A stretch of 64,000 bases of DNA from Duganella sp. Root1480D1 (GCF_001427305.1 NZ_LMFZ01000034.1:1-64000); one strand, 5' to 3'; counted from the stretch's first letter, positions 1 through 13,785 are shown. Made by a program: numbers and translations. Notes: a model not told the origin generated them from the sequence alone.

Positions 1-225
1 ATTGATCATCATGCCAGTGCCGTTGTAAGAGGCGCTGTACCAGCCGAAGCAGGTGAGTCAGTATTGGCCAGCCCGCGTTCAGGCCAAAAAGAAGCCGTAG
101 CTTCCGCAGAATCATGCGCAGGTTATGGCCGCAACCGCACAGCAGTGCATGGAAGGCGTCGCCGTCCGCGCCTTTCAACCAATTGCGCCGTAACCTGCCG
201 TCGTTCTTCATGTGGCCGATTGCCC
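1..225 (-). pseudogene. IS5-family transposase, C-terminal fragment (runs off left edge)
   Basis: Read on the minus strand from about position 225 to the window edge, one frame gives AIGHMKNDGRLRRNWLKG, then GDAFHALLCGCGHNLR and KLRLLFGLNAGW. This is the conserved C-terminal signature of IS5-type DDE transposases, (V/A)IGHMK-D-RL-RN-LKG-GD--HA-L-G-GHN. The N-terminal two thirds, with the first catalytic aspartates, are absent: upstream of about 225 the DNA instead matches an integrase-like gene in another frame. The 3' end lies outside the window. It cannot encode a working transposase and marks an insertion-sequence scar. The family call is firm; the exact IS is not known. Confidence 0.8.
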
Positions 226-407
226 GAGAAATTGCGAGGACGGGCCCTGAAGCCAAGCTGATGGAGAAGTACGAAGATGCGGAAGATGCCTTGCCTGCGC
301 GCGCTACGCGTCGCGTGCGAAACGACCTTCTCCCGATCCTTGTGCCGCTCATTGTGGCGATCAACAATCTCCGCGAGCTCCCTCTTCCAATAGTCCTCTT
401 TGCTCAT
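225..407 (-). pseudogene. Tyrosine-recombinase/integrase-like protein, N-terminal fragment
   Basis: A start with a strong ribosome site (GAGGAGAG, 3-4 bases before ATG at 407) opens a frame beginning MSKEDYWKRELAEIVDRHNE and continuing through KDREKVVSHATRS to an HQLGFRARPRNF segment. I read this as the N-terminal SAM-like arm of an integrase-domain protein of the kind carried by integrative elements, from memory of the family. After about 60 residues the frame runs into the IS5 transposase fragment, so the catalytic R-H-R-Y domain is missing. Its place near a tRNA gene fits a former site-specific element. The family call is moderate because only the non-catalytic arm remains. Confidence 0.55.
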
Positions 408-425
408 TGCTCTCCTCCTCAACAC

Positions 426-1604
426 TCAGGGCCGGCCGTCCGCACATCGCACGCAGCAAGGCACCTACCCTTCCTCAACCGGGCTAAACGTGTCCCACCA
501 ACAGGCAGTGGAGCTGTCACCGGCGTGCCTGCGTCATACCGAATACTCGTTGGGGCTACTGCTTCCACGGCACCCGCCCAACAGCGGTGCCGCGAATGGA
601 TAAATGTTTGCCGAAGCGTGGTCTCGTAAAAATGCAGATGCGGCTGGCCAGTGGATTTCGCCCCCTGTATCAGCCCCTGCTTCCAGAGCAGGCAGTGCGA
701 CGCATCGCGTAACAAAGTCATGTGTGTGTCGGCCAGATCGGCATCGCGACACGAAATCCTTCCCTCTCATGGTTATCCCCGCCCCTTCCACCGGGGCGCT
801 TCATGAGGTCGAACGTAATAAGCTGGGCGGACCCGAAAGTCCTGCCCCCAGCAGATCACCGCGAGCGGTGGCCGAGCGACTGAGGGAATGAGTCTGAAAA
901 CCGAGCCGTCAAGCAGCTCCATTGCTCCGGGACTTGCCCAGGGCAACACGACGCACGGTGCGCCAGATCGCGAAAGGCAGCAATGCCAGTTCGCGCGAAC
1001 GAGGATTACAACGTCGAAGAAGATCGGAGTAGAGAACTTGCGCTATCGCCCACCATGAAGGTTGGGCCAGCCAGCGCGCAGACCGGGAAAACGGTCACGT
1101 CGAAAACGACACTTGGGATAGGCAGGTCACGACTGCAACGGGCGATATCGCCGCCACCGCCGCATTCAGAACGCGATGTTCTTGGAAGCGGGTCCAGACA
1201 GTGTCCACAGAATAGGAAAGGATTTCGCCGATGTCAAGGCTTGCGGCACGGGCGAAAAATTGTAGATTGAGGCCCAAATTAATGTGTAATCGCACGTATG
1301 CGAAGTTCGCCCCTATGAAACGCGCGAAAGTAGGATACCTCTGATTGTAGCGAGGCCCATATTTTCCTCGTCGAGGCGATTTCATTCAAGGGAAAGCTTC
1401 AAGCCCAGAACGCCTCCAATTGAACCCGTGACGCGCAATCGCACGCCCACGTCTACAACTTTGCGAAGCGCTCATCTCCAATTCAAACTGGCCTTAAACC
1501 GGATTCAATTCCACGACAAAAGGTCCCGGCAAACGCGTGGCTTTCGTGTGGAACCGCTGCCCGCACTCCATTAATGTGACGCTTTAACGGCAAAGGAGTA
1601 GCGC
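426..1604. other. No recognisable gene; probable decayed accessory DNA
   Basis: No frame in this 1.2 kb stretch gives a protein I recognise on either strand. The open frames are short, mutually overlapping, lack convincing ribosome sites and have irregular composition. It lies between the integrase fragment and a truncated ParM-like fragment, so it is most simply read as degraded mobile-element DNA. I see no RNA gene, array or long repeat in it. Confidence 0.5.
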
Positions 1605-1715
1605 ATGGATCCCATAGTCAGGGCTGTCGATGTTGGCCGCGGCAACACAAAGTACATCGCAGATATCAAGAATGGGGACCATGCATTTAAATGCGTTGCA
1701 CAACATTTGACATGA
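1605..1715 (+). pseudogene. ParM/StbA-like actin-type segregation protein, N-terminal fragment
   Basis: ATG at 1605 is preceded by AAAGGAG at a proper distance. It opens a frame starting MDPIVRAVDVGRGNTKY and then IADIKNGDHAFKC, ending at TGA after 36 codons. The segment RAVDVGRGNTK matches the phosphate-1 loop at the start of ParM/StbA actin-like ATPases of low-copy plasmids and integrative elements. The rest of this roughly 300-residue family is missing, and I could not follow it convincingly in other frames downstream. It is therefore a remnant of a plasmid-maintenance or element-maintenance gene. The assignment rests on one short motif. Confidence 0.5.
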
Positions 1716-1991
1716 ATTGGCATGCCGCCTAAATTGCAATTGCAGTAGCTGGCCCTGTCGAAACTGGCGAGCACTCGATCACGAACTTGCACGACAATGA
1801 ACGCCATCAAGCGTACGAGCAACCGAAGCGTGTGCAGGTCTCCCTTCGGCTAAATGCCGCCTGTATCTGTTCCGAGCGACCTACTTACTAGCGGCCACGC
1901 TCGTCGATAATTCCCTTCGCCTCGATTTCACGCCATGGACTGGCATACCGGTCGGCGCGTTTCATTCTCCAATTTCGCTAAAGGAGCAACT

Positions 1992-2231
1992 ATGCCAGAC
2001 AACGTGTCTTATTCGCGTATCACGATCCCTCCTGGCTTGGCGGAGGTGGCCCAGGGACGCGATTACATCAGAACGGAAGAATTCGCGCATGCCATGTGCC
2101 GCGCGGTGGCGACCGTGCACAAAAACCATTGCATGACCGGCGAGTGCTTTGGTGTTCGGCCAGTCAAGCGCGGGAAACTGCTATTGTGGCCAGTGGCGGC
2201 CGTGGCTCAAGCGCTAACCATTGGCAACTAG
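1992..2231 (+). CDS. Small excisionase/AlpA-like DNA-binding protein (79 aa)
   Basis: ATG at 1992 has AAAGGAG six bases upstream, so I prefer it to an in-frame ATG at 1935. The 79-residue product has a central segment EEFAHAMCRAVATVHKNHC followed by ECFGVRPVKRGKLLLWPVA and an alanine-rich end. That pattern (a helix ending in a pseudo-recognition helix, then a basic wing and W-P-V) is typical of small winged-helix proteins found with integrases in proteobacterial islands, probably excisionase or regulatory factors. It is the only apparently intact gene in the decayed strip beside tRNA-Arg. A hairpin at 2284-2316 lies downstream. The DNA-binding role is inferred. Confidence 0.6.
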   Translation: MPDNVSYSRITIPPGLAEVAQGRDYIRTEEFAHAMCRAVATVHKNHCMTGECFGVRPVKRGKLLLWPVAAVAQALTIGN

Positions 2232-2283
2232 CACCCAACCGCACGCTCTGGGGGGCACGCAAGCCCTCCCCAAAATTGGAAAA

Positions 2284-2316
2284 AGGCGGTACCGAACTGA
2301 TAGTTCTGTACCGCCT
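2284..2316 (-). terminator. Rho-independent terminator, probably of tRNA-Arg
   Basis: The sequence forms a 9-bp stem AGGCGGTAC/GTACCGCCT with a second inner stem GAAC/GTTC. On the minus strand it is followed by a run of five T (A run at 2280-2284). It lies downstream of tRNA-Arg and could also end transcription of the small gene at 1992-2231 from the other side. Confidence 0.65.
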
Positions 2317-2471
2317 CTTCGTTTGCCTCTTCAGATTTGCGTCGGAAGTCGTTCGATCATGCTTTGCAATGCCAGACGAAGCATTTCCCGAATTTGCCTA
2401 CGCAGTGCCTACGCAAGGCGATTTTGCTACATTTTGCAATGCACAAATTCGACGTAAGCAATTGATTTTAT

Positions 2472-2548
2472 TGGTCTGCCCTGCAGGAATCGAACCTGCG
2501 ACCCTCGGCTTAGAAGGCCGATGCTCTATCCAACTGAGCTAAGGGCAG
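2472..2548 (-). tRNA. tRNA-Arg (anticodon TCT)
   Basis: The minus strand folds into a standard 77-nt cloverleaf with encoded CCA at 2472-2474. The acceptor stem is CTGCCCT/AGGGCAG, the anticodon stem-loop TCGGC-CTTCTAA-GCCGA gives TCT, and the T arm is GCAGG-TTCGATT-CCTGC. The D arm GCTCAGTTGGATAGAGC is intact. The decayed mobile DNA begins on its 3' side, as expected where an integrative element used the tRNA 3' end as its attachment site. Confidence 0.97.
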
Positions 2549-2583
2549 AGTCGCGGGCGATGCAGTAATGCCATGCCGCAAAT

Positions 2584-2612
2584 GAAAAGCGGGTTGTCCG
2601 AAGACAACCCGC
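2584..2612 (-). terminator. Rho-independent terminator after tRNA-Pro
   Basis: The stem GCGGGTTGTC/GACAACCCGC (10 bp, TTCG tetraloop on the minus strand) is followed on that strand by TTTTC. It sits between tRNA-Pro and tRNA-Arg, so the two tRNAs are probably not one simple transcript, or read-through is partial. Confidence 0.8.
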
Positions 2613-2624
2613 TCGAGAATTTCC

Positions 2625-2701
2625 TGGTCGGAGTACAAGGATTCGAACCTTGGACCCCCTGCTCCCAAAGCAGGTGCGCTACCGGGCTGCGCTACACTCC
2701 G
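2625..2701 (-). tRNA. tRNA-Pro (anticodon TGG)
   Basis: The minus strand gives a 77-nt cloverleaf with encoded CCA at 2625-2627. The acceptor stem is CGGAGTG/TACTCCG (one G-T pair), the anticodon stem-loop CCTGC-TTTGGGA-GCAGG gives TGG, and the T arm is CAAGG-TTCGAAT-CCTTG. It lies downstream of glmM on the same strand. Confidence 0.97.
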
Positions 2702-2755
2702 ATAAACGAATAATACCCCGGCGAGGCATCATCCGTCAATGTCGCGGCGGCAACT

Positions 2756-4108
2756 TTATGCTGCGAGAGCCGTTTCAACTTTATCGGCGATGCGGCGGGC
2801 CATGCTCTGGGCCTTCTCGGCGTCGCGGGCTTCGACCATGACGCGGATCAGCGGCTCGGTGCCGGAGGCGCGGATCAGCACGCGGCCAGTGTCACCGAGC
2901 TCGGCTTCCACCTTTTCTTTTTCCGCGACCATGGCGGCGTTCTTCTGCCAATCGAAACCGGCTGGCACGCGTACATTGATCAGGGTTTGCGGAAACAGCG
3001 TGACTTCGCCGGCGATCTCGGCCAGGGTTTTGCCGTTGCGCTTGAGCGCCGACAGCACCTGCAGCGCGGAGATGATGCCGTCGCCGGTGCTGTGCTTGTC
3101 CAGCGCCAACAGGTGGCCACTGCCCTCGCCGCCCAGGATCCAGCCTTTTTCCTGCATCACTTCCAGCACATAGCGGTCGCCCACCTTGGCGCGCGCGAAG
3201 CCGATGCCCTTCTGTTTCAGCGCCACTTCAATCGCCATATTGGTCATCAGGGTGCCGACGGCGCCAGCCACGCCGCCGTTGGCCACGCGGTCCATCACCA
3301 TTACGTACAGCAGCTCATCGCCGTTATACAGGCGGCCAGTGGCGTCGCACATGATCAGGCGGTCAGCGTCGCCGTCCAGCGCGATGCCGAGGTCGGCTTT
3401 GTGCTCGAGTACGGCAGCAGCCATGGCTTTCGGGGCGGTAGCGCCAACGCCGTCATTGATGTTCAGGCCATCAGGCTTGTTGCCAATGGCGACCACTTCC
3501 GCGCCCAGTTCGTGGAACACGTGCGGGGCAATGTTGTAGGCGGCGCCGTGGGCGCAGTCGACTACCACCTTCAGGCCGCGCAGGTCCAGCTCGTATGGGA
3601 AGGTGCTCTTGCAGAATTCGATATAGCGGCCCTGCGCATCGTCCAGGCGGCGCGCGCGGCCCAGTTTTTCCGGCGACACGCATTCCATTGGCTGCTCCAG
3701 CATCGCTTCGATATCGAGCTCGACTGCATCGGGCAGCTTGGTGCCCTGGTCGGAGAAGAACTTGATGCCGTTATCCTGGAACGGGTTATGCGATGCCGAA
3801 ATCACCACGCCGGCTTGCAAGCGCAGGGCGCGGGTCAGGTAGGCAATAGCCGGGGTCGGCATCGGGCCGGCCAGCTTGACGTCGACGCCAGCAGCCGAGA
3901 AGCCTGCTTCCAGCGCGGCTTCCAGCATATAGCCGGAAATACGGGTGTCCTTGCCGATCAGGACGGCTGGCCGGGAGGTCCCCGTCGCGGCAGTCTTGGC
4001 CAGCACCTTGCCTGCGGCATAGCCGAGGCGCATGACGAAGTCGGGGGTGATCGGAGCCTGGCCCACCAGGCCACGTACACCATCGGTACCGAAATATTTG
4101 CGTGCCAT
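2756..4108 (-). CDS. glmM: Phosphoglucosamine mutase
   Basis: Converts glucosamine-6-phosphate to glucosamine-1-phosphate for UDP-GlcNAc, the precursor of peptidoglycan and lipopolysaccharide. The 450-residue protein starts [13 protein letters not shown]. An ATG at 4147 would add 13 unrelated residues, whereas 4108 has GGAAGAG upstream and matches family length. The phosphoserine loop [14 protein letters not shown] is near residues 101-114, the metal site DGDADR near 245, the sugar loop GEGSGH near 330 and the phosphate loop [11 protein letters not shown] near 415. It follows folP by 20 bases in the conserved rlmE-ftsH-folP-glmM order, so it is probably co-transcribed with it. Confidence 0.97.
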   Translation of the reverse strand: MARKYFGTDGVRGLVGQAPITPDFVMRLGYAAGKVLAKTAATGTSRPAVLIGKDTRISGYMLEAALEAGFSAAGVDVKLAGPMPTPAIAYLTRALRLQAGVVISASHNPFQDNGIKFFSDQGTKLPDAVELDIEAMLEQPMECVSPEKLGRARRLDDAQGRYIEFCKSTFPYELDLRGLKVVVDCAHGAAYNIAPHVFHELGAEVVAIGNKPDGLNINDGVGATAPKAMAAAVLEHKADLGIALDGDADRLIMCDATGRLYNGDELLYVMVMDRVANGGVAGAVGTLMTNMAIEVALKQKGIGFARAKVGDRYVLEVMQEKGWILGGEGSGHLLALDKHSTGDGIISALQVLSALKRNGKTLAEIAGEVTLFPQTLINVRVPAGFDWQKNAAMVAEKEKVEAELGDTGRVLIRASGTEPLIRVMVEARDAEKAQSMARRIADKVETALAA

Positions 4109-4128
4109 ATTGTGTTCTCTTCCTTTTC

Positions 4129-4953
4129 TTAATGCGCCGCCTGCCACACCCGAAGTGCGTCGACGGTCTCAGCTACATCATGCACCCTGACGATCTGGGC
4201 ACCATGCGCCACTGCTGCCAGCGCGCCGCCGATACTGCCTGCCAGGCGCTGCTCGACGGGCTTGCCGGTGATGGCGCCGATCATCGACTTGCGCGACAGG
4301 CCTGCCAATAAAGGGACACCCAGTTCGGCAACCATCTGCTTGCCGGCCTTCAGCAGTGCGTAATTGTGTTCAACCGTTTTACCAAAACCGAAGCCTGGGT
4401 CAATCCACAGGCGCTCCTTGTCGATGCCTGCCGCCGTCAGGACGGCAATGCGCTCAGCCAGGAAATCCGTAACTTCACGCACGACGCCATTGTACTCGGG
4501 GTTGGATTGCATTGTTGTCGGATTGTTAAGCATGTGCATTATGCACAACGCACAATCGCTATCTTTGACAGCTTCGATTGCGCCGGGAGCGCGGAAACCG
4601 TTTATATCGTTGATCATGTCGACCCCGGCCAGTACTGCTTCACGCATGACTTCCGGTTTATAGGTGTCGACGCTGACCGCCTTGCCGCAGTCGCGCAGGG
4701 CAAAAATCAAGGGCATCACGCGGCGCAGTTCTTCATCCAGTGTGACTGCAGGGGCGCCGGGACGGCTGCTCTCCCCTCCGATGTCGATGATGTCGACGCC
4801 GTCGCGGATCATCTGTTCGGCGTGCGTGATGGCGTAATCGAGGCTGGCGAACTGGCCGCCATCGCTGAAGGAGTCGGGCGTGGCGTTGAGGATGCCCATC
4901 ACCAGCGCGCGGCTGGTGGGAAAATTGAAGCGGCCGAACTTGTGTTGGGGCAT
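4129..4953 (-). CDS. folP: Dihydropteroate synthase
   Basis: Condenses para-aminobenzoate with 7,8-dihydropterin pyrophosphate in folate synthesis; it is the sulfonamide target. Motifs seen are [15 protein letters not shown] near the start (pterin/pyrophosphate site), [14 protein letters not shown] and GLSRKSMIG near the C-terminus. I place the start at 4953 ([12 protein letters not shown], 274 aa), the usual length. The frame stays open upstream to 5067, but that extension is encoded by the palindromic repeat at 4968-5124 and is not family sequence. The repeat separates folP from ftsH and may affect read-through between them. Confidence 0.95.
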   Translation of the reverse strand: MPQHKFGRFNFPTSRALVMGILNATPDSFSDGGQFASLDYAITHAEQMIRDGVDIIDIGGESSRPGAPAVTLDEELRRVMPLIFALRDCGKAVSVDTYKPEVMREAVLAGVDMINDINGFRAPGAIEAVKDSDCALCIMHMLNNPTTMQSNPEYNGVVREVTDFLAERIAVLTAAGIDKERLWIDPGFGFGKTVEHNYALLKAGKQMVAELGVPLLAGLSRKSMIGAITGKPVEQRLAGSIGGALAAVAHGAQIVRVHDVAETVDALRVWQAAH

Positions 4954-4967
4954 GTGTACGGAGACCT

Positions 4968-5124
4968 TAAACCGGTAAATCAGGGTCAGACCCTGATGTG
5001 CGGGCGTCCGGGGCTGGTTCCGAGCTGTTGACTTTCGACGAAGGCCAAGGACTACAACCAACACCACCGACGGATGATATGACAGGGTCTGACCCTGTGG
5101 GTCAGACCCTGGTTTACCGGGTTT
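4968..5124. repeat. Composite GTCAGAC-core palindromic repeat (REPIN-like), copy 1
   Basis: The ends are AAACCGGTAAA and its imperfect inverse GTTTACCGGGTTT. Inside each end lie small hairpins built on GGGTCAGACCC or GGGTCTGACCC (for example ATCAGGGTCAGACCCTGAT near 4978-4996 and 5080-5112). The middle (about 5000-5075) is not palindromic. Similar elements lie at 22269-22370 and 43116-43259. This copy sits between ftsH and folP. Confidence 0.75.
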
Positions 5125-5133
5125 GGAATGACG

Positions 5134-7020
<1,887 letters not shown>

Positions 7021-7174
7021 GAAAACTCCTTGGATGCGCAAGCGCACCAGTTACCTGTAGCAGAAATTCGATTTTACTCGTTAAACCCGGGCCGTGCTAC
7101 AAACCGGCCCTATGGTGCACACTCCTGCGCAGGATATGTGGGTTTTTCCAGCTAAATCAAGGGCCAAAATGGCA

Positions 7175-7822
7175 TTATTCCACTGGATTTTTGAGCCCGC
7201 GGCCCAATAAGAAAATTTCAGACGATTTATCGCGGCTGGCCTTCGGTTTTTTCTGCACCACGGTCTTGAATTCGCGCCGGAATTTCTCGACGATCTGGCT
7301 GAATCCCAGGTCCTTGAAACACTTCACCAATAAAGCGCCACCTGGTTTCATATGATGCTGGCTGAACTCAATGGCGATATCGATAAGGTCTTCCATACGG
7401 GCGGCATCGGCCACCGCAATACCCGATAAATTGGGCGCCATATCGGACAGCACAAGGTCCGCCTTGCGGCCTTGCAGCACTTCGGCCAATTGGTCGAGGA
7501 TTTCCTGCTCGCGGAAGTCGCCCTGGATGAAATGCATGTCGGCAATCGGCTCCATCGGCAGGATATCCAGGCCGATCATGGTGCCGTTGATGCCCCCGCC
7601 CTCTTTCCCCGCCAGTTTGCGGCGCACGTATTGGCCCCATGAGCCAGGAGTGCAACCCAGGTCGACGATCACCTGGCCGGGCTTGACCAGCCTGGCGTCT
7701 TCATCAATCTCTTTCAGCTTGTAGGCTGCCCGGGCACGGTAGCCGTCGCGCTGGGCGGCCTTCACATACGGATCGTTAATATGGTCGTGCAACCAGTTTT
7801 TGTTTAATTTGTTCTTAGCCAT
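7175..7822 (-). CDS. rlmE: 23S rRNA (uridine-2552 2'-O) methyltransferase
   Basis: Methylates the ribose of U2552 in the A loop of 23S rRNA late in 50S assembly, using S-adenosylmethionine. The 215-residue length is usual. The cofactor motif [12 protein letters not shown] is near residues 54-65. The catalytic K-D-K-E set is recognisable: a lysine in AAYKLKEI, the aspartate in [12 protein letters not shown], and the lysine in GALLVKCF. It heads the rlmE-ftsH-folP-glmM group and is divergent from yhbY, with 43 bases between the two starts, a pairing common in proteobacteria. Confidence 0.96.
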   Translation of the reverse strand: MAKNKLNKNWLHDHINDPYVKAAQRDGYRARAAYKLKEIDEDARLVKPGQVIVDLGCTPGSWGQYVRRKLAGKEGGGINGTMIGLDILPMEPIADMHFIQGDFREQEILDQLAEVLQGRKADLVLSDMAPNLSGIAVADAARMEDLIDIAIEFSQHHMKPGGALLVKCFKDLGFSQIVEKFRREFKTVVQKKPKASRDKSSEIFLLGRGLKNPVE

Positions 7823-7865
7823 TAGCGTAGAATACTGCCTTTAAGAGAACTATCCAAAAATAACT

Positions 7866-8327
7866 ATGCTGAACCTTACCCCTGCCGAACGCAGTGTCCT
7901 GCGCGCCGAAGCCCATGGCCTGAAGCCTATCGTCCTCGTCGGCGAATCCGGCCTGACCCCTGCCGTGATGAAGGAGATCGAGCTCGGTCTGGACTCCCAC
8001 GGCCTGATCAAGGTGCGCGTTTTCGGTGATGACCGCGAAGCCCGCGTCGAAATGTACGAAACCATCTGCGAGAAGACCGGCGCCGCGCCAGTGCAGCACA
8101 TCGGCAAGCTGCTGGTGCTGTATCGCCCGAAAGTCGATGCCGAGAAGTCCTCCACCGGCAAGGCCGGCAAAGGGATGCGCATGGTGACCATCGTCAAGCC
8201 AAGCGCTTCCGGCACCAAGAAGCCATCCGTGAGCAAGGTCCTGCTGAAGGGTAACGAGCGCGTTACCGCCGGCGGCACCATCAAGCGGGTCAAGAAGAAA
8301 GTCGGCACCAAGAAAACCGTTGCATAA
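7866..8327 (+). CDS. yhbY: YhbY-family CRM-domain RNA-binding protein
   Basis: A small RNA-binding protein associated with the pre-50S ribosome. Residues 1-97 form the CRM (KH-like) domain, with the expected PIVLVGESGLTPAV and LVLYRPK segments. The protein is 153 aa, about 55 longer than the E. coli form, because of a lysine-rich tail ending KRVKKKVGTKKTVA, which may give extra RNA affinity. It is divergent from rlmE, another ribosome-maturation gene. The stop codon merges with the palindromic repeat at 8329-8392. Confidence 0.92.
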   Translation: MLNLTPAERSVLRAEAHGLKPIVLVGESGLTPAVMKEIELGLDSHGLIKVRVFGDDREARVEMYETICEKTGAAPVQHIGKLLVLYRPKVDAEKSSTGKAGKGMRMVTIVKPSASGTKKPSVSKVLLKGNERVTAGGTIKRVKKKVGTKKTVA

Positions 8328-8328
8328 A

Positions 8329-8392
8329 AAATGGGGACGTACCCCATTTATTGAGCAATTAGTTTCCTAAAAAATGGGGTACGTCCCCATTT
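8329..8392. repeat. Paired AAATGGGG...CCCCATTT palindromes
   Basis: Two 21-base palindromes are placed head to head: 8329-8349 (AAATGGGGACGTACCCCATTT with its centre ACGTA) and 8372-8392 (the same with centre TACGT), separated by 22 bases. They fill the gap between the convergent genes yhbY and the DUF4149 gene and overlap the sequence next to both stops, so they probably act as a two-way terminator. A single copy of the same palindrome lies at 16795-16815. Confidence 0.85.
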
Positions 8393-8393
8393 T

Positions 8394-8810
8394 TTACGCC
8401 TGGCGCACCAGCAGCCAGGCTGCCAGCAGGCTCTGCACCAGGTAAATTGTGCTGGAAATGCCATGCAGCTTGCCGAAGCTGCCGTCGCCGGAAACTTTCG
8501 CTGCTGCCATCATCGGCTGCAGGCCAAAGTGGGAAACCACCGTGCACATCACCATCGCCACTACGATCAGCAGCACCGAGCGGCGGCGCTTTGGCGTCCA
8601 GTCGCGGGTACCGAAGAACAGCAGCACGCCCATGGCTGCACCGCAGCCCAGCGACAGCATCGCTTCGGCATGGAATATCAGCCCCGCAATCGAGCCGGCC
8701 AGCACGCGGTCCAGTGACGCAAACAGGGTCGGAGCTACCAGGTAGCCGACCGCCCACAGGCTGCCGGCCCACAAGGCGGCCACCAGCAGGCGAACCTTAG
8801 CCAGCATCAT
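8394..8810 (-). CDS. DUF4149-family membrane protein
   Basis: A 138-residue protein with about four transmembrane helices: LLVAALWAGSLWAVGYLVAP, a segment around AEAMLSLGCGAAMGVLLFF, VLLIVVAMVMCTVV, and a last helix SSTIYLVQSLLAAWLLV. The pattern matches small inner-membrane proteins of the DUF4149 family (TMEM205-like), whose function is not known to me. Its ATG overlaps the greA stop by one base (TGATG), so it is probably translated by coupling to greA. Its end abuts the paired palindromes at 8329-8392. Confidence 0.8.
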   Translation of the reverse strand: MMLAKVRLLVAALWAGSLWAVGYLVAPTLFASLDRVLAGSIAGLIFHAEAMLSLGCGAAMGVLLFFGTRDWTPKRRRSVLLIVVAMVMCTVVSHFGLQPMMAAAKVSGDGSFGKLHGISSTIYLVQSLLAAWLLVRQA

Positions 8811-9286
8811 CAGACGTAGCGGACTTCGAGAATTTCGTATTCGCGTGGGCCGGATGGGGCCTGCACTTCCACCACGTCGCCGGCGTACTTGCCGATCAGG
8901 GCGCGGGCGATTGGCGAGGTGACGGACACCTTGCTCATTTTCAGGTCGGCTTCGTCGGTGCCGACGATCTGGTAGCTCACTTTGGAGCCCGATTCCAGGT
9001 CTTCCAGGTCCACGGTGGAGGCGAACACCACGCGGCCTTCGGCATCCAGGGTGGTCGGGTCGACGATCTGGGCCGAGCTCAGCTTGCCTTCCAGTTCCGC
9101 GATACGGCCTTCGACGAAGGCCTGGCGCTCCTTGGCGGCATCGTATTCAGCGTTTTCGGACAAATCACCGTGCGAACGCGCTTCGGCGATAGCATCGATG
9201 ACAATGCGGCGCTCCTTGGTCTTGAGCTGGTGCAGCTCTTCTTTCAGGAGTTCGGCGCCGAATTTAGTCAGTGGAACGGTATTCAT
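8810..9286 (-). CDS. greA: Transcription elongation factor GreA
   Basis: Binds the secondary channel of RNA polymerase and stimulates cleavage of backtracked transcripts. The 158-residue length is standard. The N-terminal coiled coil carries the tip acidic residues in DLSENAEYDAAKERQ (about residues 41-55), and the C-terminal FKBP-like domain contains SPIARALIGKYAGD. It lies downstream of carB, as in many Burkholderiales, but a terminator at 9309-9351 separates them. Confidence 0.97.
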   Translation of the reverse strand: MNTVPLTKFGAELLKEELHQLKTKERRIVIDAIAEARSHGDLSENAEYDAAKERQAFVEGRIAELEGKLSSAQIVDPTTLDAEGRVVFASTVDLEDLESGSKVSYQIVGTDEADLKMSKVSVTSPIARALIGKYAGDVVEVQAPSGPREYEILEVRYV

Positions 9287-9308
9287 GTCAGTCTCTGGTC
9301 AAATTGCT

Positions 9309-9351
9309 AAAAAGCACAGAGCCCGCGCCATGCTTCAGCGCGGGCCCTGTG
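9309..9351 (-). terminator. Rho-independent terminator after carB
   Basis: On the minus strand a 14-bp stem CACAGGGCCCGCGC/GCGCGGGCTCTGTG with a 9-base loop is followed by CTTTTTA. It lies 32 bases past the carB stop and just before greA, so greA is likely to have its own promoter or to depend on read-through. Confidence 0.85.
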
Positions 9352-9382
9352 GTTATATTGTCAAGCGTACTACTGTGTAGCC

Positions 9383-12601
<3,219 letters not shown>

Positions 12602-13765
12602 TTATTTCTTCTCCGCGGCATTCATCATGTTGATGAAGCGGTCAAACAGGTAGGCGACGTCGGTCGGGCCAGGCGATGCTTCAGGGTGGCCCTGGAAGCA
12701 GAATGCCGGCACGTCGGTGCGGGCGAAGCCTTGCAGCGAATTGTCGAACAGCGACACGTGGGTCACGCGGCAGTTGGCCGGCAGCGTGTCCGCGTCCACG
12801 GCGAAGCCGTGGTTCTGCGAGGTGATCATCACCTTCTTGCTGTCCAGGTCCTGCACCGGGTGGTTGGCGCCGTGGTGGCCGAACTTCATCTTCAGGGTCT
12901 TGGCGCCGGAAGCCAGTGCCATGATCTGATGGCCCAGGCAGATGCCGAACACCGGGATCTTCTTCTCCATGAAGACTTTGGTCGCTTCGATCGCGTAATC
13001 GCATGGCTCAGGATCGCCAGGACCATTGGACAGGAATACGCCGTCCGGGTTCAGCGACAGCACGTAGGCAGCGGAAGTCTGCGCCGGCACCACGGTTACT
13101 TTGCAACCGCGCGAAGCCAGCATGCGCAGGATATTGCGCTTGACGCCGAAGTCGTAGGCCACCACGTGGAATTTAGGGTCAGCTACCTTGCCATAGCCTT
13201 TGCCCAGCTCCCACTCGGTTTCGGTCCACTCGTACACTTCCGGCACGGTGACGACTTTGGCCAGGTCCATGCCAGCCAGGCCAGGGAAGCTGCGCGCCAG
13301 TTCCAGTGCCTGCTGCACGGATGGCTCGTTGCCCTGCACGCCGGTCACGATGGCGCCGGCTTGTGCGCCTTTCTCGCGCAGCACGCGGGTCAGCTTGCGG
13401 GTGTCGATACCGGCGATGGCGACGATGTTCTCGGCCTTCAGGTAGTCCGTCAGCGATTGGCTGGAACGGAAATTCGAGTGGATCAGCGGCAGGTCGCGGA
13501 TGATCAGGCCTGCGGCGTGGACTTTGGCAGCTTCGACGTCTTCGGTATTGATACCGTAGTTGCCGATATGCGGGTAAGTCAGGGTGACGATCTGGCGGGA
13601 ATACGATGGATCGGTCAGGATTTCCTGATAACCCGTCATGGAGGTATTGAAAACGACTTCGCCCGTCGTGTGACCGGCAGCGCCAATGGAAATACCTTTA
13701 AAGATTGTTCCGTCGGCTAGTGCCAGGATGGCTGGAACGGCTGGGCCAGAAAAAAATGGCGGCAA
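12602..13765 (-). CDS. carA: Carbamoyl-phosphate synthase small subunit (glutaminase)
   Basis: Hydrolyses glutamine and passes ammonia to CarB. A class-I glutamine amidotransferase domain carries the nucleophile in [13 protein letters not shown] and the histidine/glutamate pair in [12 protein letters not shown]. The start is a TTG. The open frame reaches a TTG at 13771, but AGGAG touches it directly; the TTG at 13765 sits six bases after AGGAG and gives 387 aa beginning [10 protein letters not shown], so I prefer it. A consensus-like promoter is at 13909-13937, leaving a leader of about 135 bases with a long-range inverted repeat. Confidence 0.94.
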   Translation of the reverse strand: MPPFFSGPAVPAILALADGTIFKGISIGAAGHTTGEVVFNTSMTGYQEILTDPSYSRQIVTLTYPHIGNYGINTEDVEAAKVHAAGLIIRDLPLIHSNFRSSQSLTDYLKAENIVAIAGIDTRKLTRVLREKGAQAGAIVTGVQGNEPSVQQALELARSFPGLAGMDLAKVVTVPEVYEWTETEWELGKGYGKVADPKFHVVAYDFGVKRNILRMLASRGCKVTVVPAQTSAAYVLSLNPDGVFLSNGPGDPEPCDYAIEATKVFMEKKIPVFGICLGHQIMALASGAKTLKMKFGHHGANHPVQDLDSKKVMITSQNHGFAVDADTLPANCRVTHVSLFDNSLQGFARTDVPAFCFQGHPEASPGPTDVAYLFDRFINMMNAAEKK

Positions 13766-13785
13766 GGGCAACTCCTGATTAAGTT

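Noticed and set aside
1095-1385. A 96-codon frame on the minus strand in the decayed strip
   Set aside because: No ribosome site, no family resemblance and no neighbours to support it.
1735-1900. Possible continuation of the ParM-like gene after its stop codon
   Set aside because: A frame reading VAGPVETGEHSITNLHDN has a faint ParM flavour but no convincing motif, so I did not extend the fragment.
2096-2542. A 148-codon frame running into tRNA-Arg
   Set aside because: It overlaps the small DNA-binding gene in another frame, crosses a strong hairpin and ends inside the tRNA gene.
4954-5067. Extended N-terminus for folP
   Set aside because: The added residues are encoded by a palindromic repeat, and folP of normal length starts at 4953.
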